From positions 1 to 9,198 of the forward strand of contig JAIXXE010000090.1 in the NCBI GenBank assembly GCA_027490875.1: a stretch of 9,198 nucleotides of DNA, read 5' to 3'. Shown one piece after another: positions 1-4,816 of this stretch; within the stretch, counting starts at the first letter, position 1; each line of letters opens with the position of its first letter. This DNA comes from Alphaproteobacteria bacterium. Lineage in GTDB: Bacteria > Pseudomonadota > Alphaproteobacteria > UBA2136 > UBA6156. The translations under genes were made by a program, and so were the position numbers. The notes below the pieces were generated by a model that saw nothing but the letters and a program-made list of their open reading frames with translations, was not told where the DNA came from and did not search any database.

Positions 1-255
1 AAGCAGCGTATCGGCGTAGGCCAACCCTACCCCCATGGCCGCGGCGGTGGCATAGAAGCTTAGGCTGGTGGGTAGCGGCAACAGCAGGGCCGCCAAAGCT
101 GCCAAGGGGGCAACGCCTGCCCAACGCCAGACAACCAAGCGCCCACCATCCAGCTTGGCCCACTGGTTAAAGCCAATAATCATGGCGCCGCAAACGCTAA
201 ACAGCAGTGCCAGAATGGGCCAATAGGCCACCATGGGGTTTGGGTCTAGAGCCAT
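1..255 (-). CDS. DMT/EamA-like membrane transporter, 3' end outside window
   Basis: Minus-strand reading frame starting at ATG 255-253 and open to the window edge, giving the first 85 residues (MALDPNPMVAYW...). The visible part is strongly hydrophobic, with about three membrane segments (roughly residues 10-28, 44-60, 66-85) separated by a short basic, polar loop (AKLDGGRLVVWRW). It aligns with the N-terminus of the gene just upstream: both share LAL, SV.GA, N..AK..G.RL..WR, a run of Ala/Leu and P.P in the same order, so the two are diverged tandem paralogs. It begins only 15 nt after the stop of that gene, with no strong Shine-Dalgarno, so it is probably the last or a late gene of the same operon. 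An EamA-like metabolite exporter is the likely class from the relative's sequence; the substrate is unknown. An internal Met at residue 8 is an alternative start. Confidence 0.7.
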   Translation of the reverse strand, partial: MALDPNPMVAYWPILALLFSVCGAMIIGFNQWAKLDGGRLVVWRWAGVAPLAALAALLLPLPTSLSFYATAAAMGVGLAYADTLL

Positions 256-270
256 TGTGCGTGGCCCCGC

Positions 271-1149
271 TTACGCCACCAGGTACATCAGTACCATCGC
301 GGCCAGCACCACGGCGGTGCCAGCGACAGGGCTGGCTTCGTCGGGGATGCCCTTGACGCGGTGGTAGATGAGCAACCAGACGGGGGTGAGCAGCGCCACC
401 ATCGAGACATACGCGGGGCTGGGGCCCAAGACCAAGGCCGCAAAGAAACATACCTGATTTAATGTGCCACCTACCGCCGCCCAGCCCGCCGCCCGCACCA
501 GCTTGGGATGGCTGAGTGGCAGGTTCGGCTGCGGCCGCCATGGTAAACAAAGGATGCTGGCCAACGCGCTGCTGGCGGTCATGACAAACAGAAAGACAAT
601 CAGGCTGCTTTGCAGGGTTTCGGTAGGCATGGTCAGGCGGGTGAAGAGGTCGGCTGCCGCATATAGCCCCACAATGGGGAGCACGGCCTTAAGGCTGTAC
701 CAGCTTACATCGTTACGGCGAAAGCTGAACAGCCCCAGCGCCATGACGCCAAGGCACAGAATCACTCCTAGCGTAATCAGCCAATTTTCGAAGTAATGCT
801 CGCGCGCGGTGGGGATACACAGCGCCCACAAAATAAAGACCAGCACCGCCTTAAGCGGCATATGCAACACCGCCACGCGGCCATTGTGGCGCAGCGCCAA
901 GTCGTTTTGAATGGTAAACCCAACAATCAACCCCACCCCACTGAACACTGCCGCAAGGTAAAACGTGGCGTAGTCTGCAAAATCTGGCCACGGCTGAAGC
1001 AAGGCCAAAGGCAACCAAAAGAGGCTGGAAAGCCCCATCCGCCAAAGATTAAGCCGAAACCCTTCTTGCTTGGCACGGCGGTTCATTTCGACGTTCTGCG
1101 CCCCAATTACGGAATGCGCCAACGCGAGCCAAAGCCAGAGACTATCCAT
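271..1149 (-). CDS. EamA-family drug/metabolite transporter
   Basis: A complete 292-residue integral membrane protein from ATG 1149 to TAA, the usual length for ten-helix EamA/DMT transporters. Hydrophobic segments recur along the whole length in two halves. The C-terminal part (GPSPAYVSMVALLTPVWLLI, then a short charged loop, then a final Ala/Val/Leu helix ending MVLMYLVA) has the layout of an EamA repeat: small-residue helix, P-containing helix, polar loop, last helix. The N-terminal part resembles its downstream neighbour at 255-1. It lies 39 nt after the M16 peptidase stop and lacks a good ribosome binding site, so it may depend on readthrough from the operon. Family knowledge predicts inner-membrane export of a small metabolite; the substrate cannot be read from sequence. 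Family assignment is fairly sure, function is not. Confidence 0.8.
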   Translation of the reverse strand: MDSLWLWLALAHSVIGAQNVEMNRRAKQEGFRLNLWRMGLSSLFWLPLALLQPWPDFADYATFYLAAVFSGVGLIVGFTIQNDLALRHNGRVAVLHMPLKAVLVFILWALCIPTAREHYFENWLITLGVILCLGVMALGLFSFRRNDVSWYSLKAVLPIVGLYAAADLFTRLTMPTETLQSSLIVFLFVMTASSALASILCLPWRPQPNLPLSHPKLVRAAGWAAVGGTLNQVCFFAALVLGPSPAYVSMVALLTPVWLLIYHRVKGIPDEASPVAGTAVVLAAMVLMYLVA

Positions 1150-1188
1150 GCCAGAACCGTTGGCGATGTTGCATGGTGCGTTACGTTG

Positions 1189-2586
1189 CTACAGGTTGGT
1201 TTTCAAGGTGCCAAGCTGGCCCTTTTCTCCAGCCAGAATAGCGGTGGTGCGGCCAGCTTCGGTTAGGTACTTGCGGGCCACGGCATTTACCTGGGCCACG
1301 GTTAGGTTGGCCAGCTCGCGGCGCCAGTCATCGAAGGTCGCCATAGTGCCACCCGCGGTAAGCCACATCCCCACCCGATACATGGCGGTGAAGCTATCAT
1401 CGCGGGCGTAGATTTCATCGGCCATAATCGTGGTTTTGGCTTTTTGCAGCTCGGCTTCCGTCACGCCATTTTTTAAGAGCTCGGCAATAACAGCCTGAAC
1501 GGCAGGCAGGATTTTTTCCAGCGTAACACCATCTTTGGGTTGCACGGAAATATCGAAGGTCGATTCCAGCGCGCGCACCGCATCGTAGCTGCTGCTGGTA
1601 TCGTCGGCCAGTTCCTGTTTCAAGACCAAGGCGCGGTGCAGCCGTGCGGTATCGCTACCGCCCAGAATTTCGGCCAGTACCCACAGCGCTACGCTTTCGC
1701 CAGGCACGACCACAGCGCCGGCCACACCGGTAAAGCTGCTGGGGGCCCGATAGAGCGTATGCCACACGGGTACCTGCACTTGGGCATCGATTTTTACAAA
1801 GTCCAGCGGGGCGGTGCGTATTGGCTCTACGGCGCGGCTACGTGCTGCAATATGGGCTTCGCGTGGTAAGGCAGCGTAGGTCTTTTCTATCAAAGGCATA
1901 ATCGCAGCCTTTTGCACGTCACCCACCATCACCAAGGCGGCATTGTTGGCGGCATAGTGGGTTTTGTACCATGTCATGGCGTCGGCCTTGGTGTAGCCGT
2001 TAATATCTTCAGCCCAGCCGATGATTGGGTGGCCGTAAGGCGTTTTGCTGTAATGCTTGCGCAGCACCTGCTCAAAAAAACGGTCAGAAGGGTCGGCTTC
2101 GGTGGTGAGCTTGCGTTCTTCCGCGACCACTTTGCGTTCGGAGGCAAACTCGTTGTCGGCCAGAATCAGGTTGTTCACGCGGTCGGATTCCAAATCCATC
2201 ATTTCGGGCAGGGCAGTCAGCGGCACCTTCTGGAAGTAGGCCGTAAAGTCGTAACTGGTAAAGGCGTTCATGATGCCCCCACGGCGCTGCACCAGTTTTT
2301 CCATGATGCCACCAGGGAAGCGTTTGGTGCCTTTAAACATCAGGTGTTCCGTCATGTGGGCCAGCCCGGTTTTACCCGGCTGTTCATCCAGCGCGCCAAC
2401 GTGGTACCAAAGGCTGTGCGTAACAACCGGCACGCGGGTGTCGGGCAGCAGGACCACCTGCAAGCCGTTGGGCAGGGTGAAGGCTTCGTGAGGCGTGGTG
2501 GCTGAAGGCTGTGGCATGGCAAAAACTCCTTGTACAAAACTGATTAAAACACCAAAGCAAGCAAAGAACGCAAAGACAAGGCGCAT
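1189..2586 (-). CDS. Secreted M16-family zinc metallopeptidase
   Basis: A complete 465-residue protein. Residues 1-23 form a signal peptide (MRLVFAFFACFGVLISFVQG then VFA, a plausible cleavage site), so the mature enzyme should be periplasmic or secreted. The inverted zinc motif HxxEH is at H77-E80-H81 (HMTEHLMFKGT). The expected third ligand, Glu157, sits in ERKVVAEE with the family's spacing. The length fits single-chain M16B proteins, which have an active N-terminal and an inactive C-terminal half. M16 enzymes usually degrade peptides. In alphaproteobacteria this gene is often followed by a second, catalytically inactive M16 partner; here the next gene is a transporter, so the partner is missing from this site. 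The start at ATG 2586 is 11 nt after the lipoprotein stop and gives the complete signal peptide, though the ribosome binding site is weak. Class is secure; physiological substrate is unknown. Confidence 0.92.
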   Translation of the reverse strand: MRLVFAFFACFGVLISFVQGVFAMPQPSATTPHEAFTLPNGLQVVLLPDTRVPVVTHSLWYHVGALDEQPGKTGLAHMTEHLMFKGTKRFPGGIMEKLVQRRGGIMNAFTSYDFTAYFQKVPLTALPEMMDLESDRVNNLILADNEFASERKVVAEERKLTTEADPSDRFFEQVLRKHYSKTPYGHPIIGWAEDINGYTKADAMTWYKTHYAANNAALVMVGDVQKAAIMPLIEKTYAALPREAHIAARSRAVEPIRTAPLDFVKIDAQVQVPVWHTLYRAPSSFTGVAGAVVVPGESVALWVLAEILGGSDTARLHRALVLKQELADDTSSSYDAVRALESTFDISVQPKDGVTLEKILPAVQAVIAELLKNGVTEAELQKAKTTIMADEIYARDDSFTAMYRVGMWLTAGGTMATFDDWRRELANLTVAQVNAVARKYLTEAGRTTAILAGEKGQLGTLKTNL

Positions 2587-2597
2587 GGGCCGGAGGG

Positions 2598-2996
2598 TTA
2601 TTTCCGTCCAAACCAGCGTTGCAGCGGGCCTTTTTGCTTTTCTGCTTCAGCCTCTTTGGCTTGGTCGGTCACCGCGTTGGCATCCAGCTCGGTGCGAATG
2701 TTGGCATCGCGCACGGTGCCAGCCTGTACTTGCGCCTGATTGACCAGCCAACTGTCGGCACCCACCGTACCACTCACAGCGGCTTGGCTTGGCAAGCGTA
2801 GCAAGGCCTCGCTGGCATCGCCTTGGCGCGGTGGCCGCAATTCAAAGCTCGGCGGCAGGCTTAAATCGGGCCCGGCCAGTACCTGTGTTTCATCGGGCAG
2901 GGTCCGTTCGAGGGGGTTTTTTACGGTGCCGCAGGCTGTCAGGGCAAGGGTAACGCCAAATGCCAGCGGCATGGAGAAGAGCAAAGAGGTACGCAT
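2598..2996 (-). CDS. Small DUF3035-like lipoprotein
   Basis: A 132-residue protein with a lipoprotein signal peptide: basic N-terminus (MRTSLLF), hydrophobic stretch, and lipobox LTAC with the lipidated Cys at position 22. Residue +2 is Gly, and no inner-membrane retention signal is obvious. After the signal comes a proline-rich part (PDETQVL..PDLSLPPSFELRPPRQGD, residues 34-60) that I recognise as the pattern of DUF3035 proteins found beside lspA in alphaproteobacteria. The C-terminus is charged and Ala/Glu/Lys-rich, ending QRWFGRK. The start at ATG 2996 is chosen over an upstream in-frame start at 3068, because only the later start puts the signal peptide at the N-terminus; it also has AAGG 8 nt upstream. 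The stop of lspA lies 10 nt before. It should be matured by Lgt, LspA (the adjacent gene) and possibly Lnt. Function unknown. Confidence 0.85.
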   Translation of the reverse strand: MRTSLLFSMPLAFGVTLALTACGTVKNPLERTLPDETQVLAGPDLSLPPSFELRPPRQGDASEALLRLPSQAAVSGTVGADSWLVNQAQVQAGTVRDANIRTELDANAVTDQAKEAEAEKQKGPLQRWFGRK

Positions 2997-3006
2997 GGCC
3001 GTTACC

Positions 3007-3498
3007 TTACCTAGGCTTGCGCACCATATCAAGCAGCAACAGCGCCACACCGAGTGTGATTGCAGCATCAGCCACGTTAAAGGTGTAGGGGAACAATCCC
3101 CACGGGTTGAGTACCAGAAAGTCTATCACAGCGCCGTGCTGCATGCGGTCGAGCAGATTGCCTAACGCCCCGCCAATAATTGCTGCCAAGCCAGCTTGGT
3201 GCAAGGAAGGCCATGGCTTGGGGTTGCCTTCTGCTGCCAACCAGTGGGTAAACCAGCCAGCTGCTAACACCGCAACGGTACCCAACAGGTGCGGCGCGTA
3301 GGCGAAACCATCCAGCAGGCTAAAGCTCATGCCGCGGTTCCAGCCAAAGCTAAAGCCAAGCTGGCCTTCAATCAGCCATAGCGGCAGTTGGCCTTGCTGC
3401 AGGGCCCACAGGGCCCACTCCTTGCTGATGTCATCAAGCAGCACCAGCAATACCGCCAACAGCAGCGCGTGCTGGCGGCAAAGAAGGTAGTTAAGCAT
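3007..3498 (-). CDS. lspA: Lipoprotein signal peptidase (signal peptidase II)
   Basis: A 163-residue inner-membrane aspartyl protease that removes the signal peptide from diacylglyceryl-modified prolipoproteins. The conserved blocks are all present: DDISKEWA (22-29), WNRGMSFSLL (53-62), GGALGNLLDRMQHGAVIDF (109-127) and FNVADAAITLG (140-150). By family alignment the catalytic pair is Asp126 (in VIDF) and Asp144 (in FNVAD), supported by Asn114, Asp117 and Asn141. Four membrane helices fit the hydrophobic pattern, and the length is normal. ATG 3498 overlaps the Nudix stop codon by 8 nt, which suggests translational coupling; AGGGG lies about 9 nt upstream. It is followed closely by a lipoprotein gene, a probable substrate. 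The link to ileS is conserved in many proteobacteria but is interrupted here by two extra genes. Confidence 0.97.
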   Translation of the reverse strand: MLNYLLCRQHALLLAVLLVLLDDISKEWALWALQQGQLPLWLIEGQLGFSFGWNRGMSFSLLDGFAYAPHLLGTVAVLAAGWFTHWLAAEGNPKPWPSLHQAGLAAIIGGALGNLLDRMQHGAVIDFLVLNPWGLFPYTFNVADAAITLGVALLLLDMVRKPR

Positions 3499-3979
3499 TG
3501 GTAATAACCCCTAGTTTACGTCCCCATTCCACAACACCAGATACTACCTCATAATGTTTTTCCGTTAAAAGAGTGAGTTGAGGTACTTCAGCCAGTGGCA
3601 CCCAGCGGTAAGCCATGGCATTTTCGTCTTCGGGGAGCGTAATCTCAGGGCGTCCTTGAACGCGTGCTAAGTAAGCCACCGAGTATTTTATTGGTACCCC
3701 AAAGCCCCAACGGCTAACATGACATGGTAAAATTAATTCAACATTCTGGAGGCCGGTTTCTTCAAAAATTTCTCGCAGGAGGCCTTCGCCAGGTTGATCG
3801 GTCTCATCCATGCGGCCCCCTACAAAATGCCATTTACCGTAATGAGGACTTTCTAAGCGTGGATTTTTTGGGCCACGGCCTCCGCCATTATTCTGTATTA
3901 ACAATAGTTCGCTATACTCGTTAAAAATTAACGCATGTTCGCTTACTTCACCTTTATAATGTAGGCTGTTATCAGGCAT
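3491..3979 (-). CDS. Nudix hydrolase
   Basis: A 162-residue cytosolic protein with a Nudix box at residues 55-77, ending REIFEETGL, which fits REUxEExGU (metal-binding Glu70, Glu73, Glu74). The first Glu of the consensus is Asp61 here. The box is preceded by GKWHFVGGRMDE, a usual strand-loop lead-in. Nudix enzymes hydrolyse nucleoside diphosphates linked to another group; the substrate cannot be inferred. The start at ATG 3979 is preferred over ATG 4003, because GAGGAGGAG stands 7 nt before it and the start then overlaps the preceding stop by 8 nt (ATGCCTGATAA-type overlap). Its own stop overlaps the lspA start by 8 nt. Hand counting gives about 45% GC over 3541-3960, against about 60-65% in adjacent genes, so it may be a later arrival in this operon. 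Confidence 0.9.
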   Translation of the reverse strand: MPDNSLHYKGEVSEHALIFNEYSELLLIQNNGGGRGPKNPRLESPHYGKWHFVGGRMDETDQPGEGLLREIFEETGLQNVELILPCHVSRWGFGVPIKYSVAYLARVQGRPEITLPEDENAMAYRWVPLAEVPQLTLLTEKHYEVVSGVVEWGRKLGVITNA

Positions 3980-4697
3980 TTTGCGACTCCTCCTCGTCCT
4001 CATCCGGCGTTACGGTGGGCTGATAGACCACGGGCACCTTGCCTTCCAACGCGGTGGGGGGGTCGGGGAACAGCTGGGTTTGGGTGCTGGTGCCGGGGTT
4101 GGGGTCAATCACCTGCATGGTTTCCGCACTCCAATGGCCAAAGGGGTCGGCACAGAGGGTATCCATCGCGCGTGCACTGCCGCGCGTGGCAATGTAAAAG
4201 TTCTCGCCTAAATCTTGCACGTAGTCGTCGTGGGCAGCATCCAGCAGCACCATGGCGCTGGCCATCAGTTCCAAGGGTGAAGGCTCTTCGAGGTTGTCTT
4301 GGGCTTCCACTCCCAAGGTGGCGGCCAAGGCATCCCAATCGGCCAGCATGTCGTCGTCTACTGGCAGGTCGAAGGTAAGTCCGTCGCCGCTTTCTGCCAC
4401 CAGTTCGCGGGCTTCTTCCAACGCCCTTTCGGGGTGCCACGCCGAGAGTGTGATTAAGTCGCCCAATTGGTAATGCGGGTTAAGTTCTTCGCCCTGCGGG
4501 TTTTTAAGCTGCACCACCACCAAGCGGCAGCGGTGCTGACGAATCGCCAGCAGCCACCGCAGGTGCAAGAAGGCATGCTCCATGGTTTCGCCAACGGCCT
4601 GAGAAAGTTCCTCGTCCGCGGCGTCGTCCCAGCCCTCAAGGCACAGTTCCAGCACTTTCGCTGGCAGAAAGACTTCGCGGGTTTCAGTCTTAGGCAT
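3972..4697 (-). CDS. Acidic protein of unknown function
   Basis: A complete 241-residue reading frame that I do not recognise. It has no signal peptide or membrane helix, so it is probably cytosolic. The N-terminal half (1-110) looks folded, with alternating hydrophobic and charged residues and Trp/His-containing helices (EHAFLHLRWLLAIRQHR, then strand RLVVVQLKNP). The middle (110-175) is Asp/Glu-rich, and the tail is Pro/Thr-rich, ending in an acidic cluster (TPDEDEEESQNA). The start at ATG 4697 is supported by AGGAG 7 nt upstream. The stop overlaps the Nudix start, so the two are likely translated together. High GC and codon use match the ileS-side DNA, unlike the Nudix gene. No catalytic motif stands out. 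It is real by length, ribosome binding site and overlap; its function is open. Confidence 0.75.
   Translation of the reverse strand: MPKTETREVFLPAKVLELCLEGWDDAADEELSQAVGETMEHAFLHLRWLLAIRQHRCRLVVVQLKNPQGEELNPHYQLGDLITLSAWHPERALEEARELVAESGDGLTFDLPVDDDMLADWDALAATLGVEAQDNLEEPSPLELMASAMVLLDAAHDDYVQDLGENFYIATRGSARAMDTLCADPFGHWSAETMQVIDPNPGTSTQTQLFPDPPTALEGKVPVVYQPTVTPDEDEEESQNA
3987..3995 (-). promoter_or_regulatory. Strong ribosome binding site of the Nudix gene
   Basis: GAGGAGGAG on the minus strand, 7 nt before ATG 3979 and inside the end of the preceding gene, where it also encodes part of the acidic tail. It decides the start of the Nudix gene in favour of 3979 over 4003. Confidence 0.8.
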
Positions 4698-4704
4698 GGT
4701 GCAG

Positions 4705-4709
4705 CTCCT
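4705..4709 (-). promoter_or_regulatory. Ribosome binding site of the unknown acidic gene
   Basis: AGGAG on the minus strand, separated by 7 nt from ATG 4697. It supports this ATG as the start of the unrecognised gene and shows that the gene can be translated independently of ileS. Confidence 0.75.
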
Positions 4710-4733
4710 GTTGCTGATGGGACCTAAGGCCTA

Positions 4734-4805
4734 CCCTCATCCCGGCGGAGGCCGGGATCCACGCGAGAAAAGAAGCGTGGATGGCGGCCTCCGCCGCCAT
4801 GAGGG
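4734..4805. repeat. REPIN-like inverted pair of palindromes (cloverleaf-capable)
   Basis: A 72-nt element between ileS and the unknown gene, made of two 31-nt arms (4734-4764 and 4775-4805) around a 10-nt loop GAGAAAAGAA. The arms pair at 27 of 31 positions. Each arm also contains its own palindrome: 4739-4758 (ATCCCGGC-GGAG-GCCGGGAT) and 4781-4800 (ATGGCGGC-CTCC-GCCGCCAT). The four mismatches of the long hairpin (4741, 4742, 4755, 4756 and their partners) are exactly the bases that pair within the small palindromes, so a cloverleaf with a 7-bp closing stem, two side hairpins and an 8-bp central stem is fully paired. The core resembles the dispersed TCATCCCGGC...GCCGGGAT class of proteobacterial palindromes. 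Possible roles are mobile repeat, mRNA 3' stabiliser or partial transcription stop after ileS. No U-run follows, so a classic terminator is unlikely. Confidence 0.85.
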
Positions 4806-4816
4806 ATGTTGAAGGC

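Noticed and set aside
1150..1188. Ten-codon frame (MQHRQRFWHG) between the M16 and transporter genes
   Set aside because: It overlaps the transporter start and could act in coupling, but it has no ribosome binding site or other support.
1912..2505. 197-codon open frame on the plus strand
   Set aside because: It is antisense to the M16 peptidase; its His/Gly/Val-rich translation is typical of a shadow frame.
2598..3068. Longer start for the lipoprotein gene at 3068
   Set aside because: It would overlap lspA by 62 nt and put 24 extra residues before a clean lipoprotein signal peptide; ATG 2996 fits better.
3491..4003. Longer start for the Nudix gene at 4003
   Set aside because: ATG 3979 has GAGGAGGAG at ideal spacing and a short coupling overlap; the upstream start would have the extra residues MRTRRSRK encoded by the ribosome binding site itself.
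4734..4805. tRNA-like gene from the cloverleaf shape
   Set aside because: Stem lengths do not fit (7, 6-8, 8 and 6-8 bp), and there is no T-loop GTTCRA, no D-loop pattern and no sensible anticodon loop in the 10-nt purine loop.
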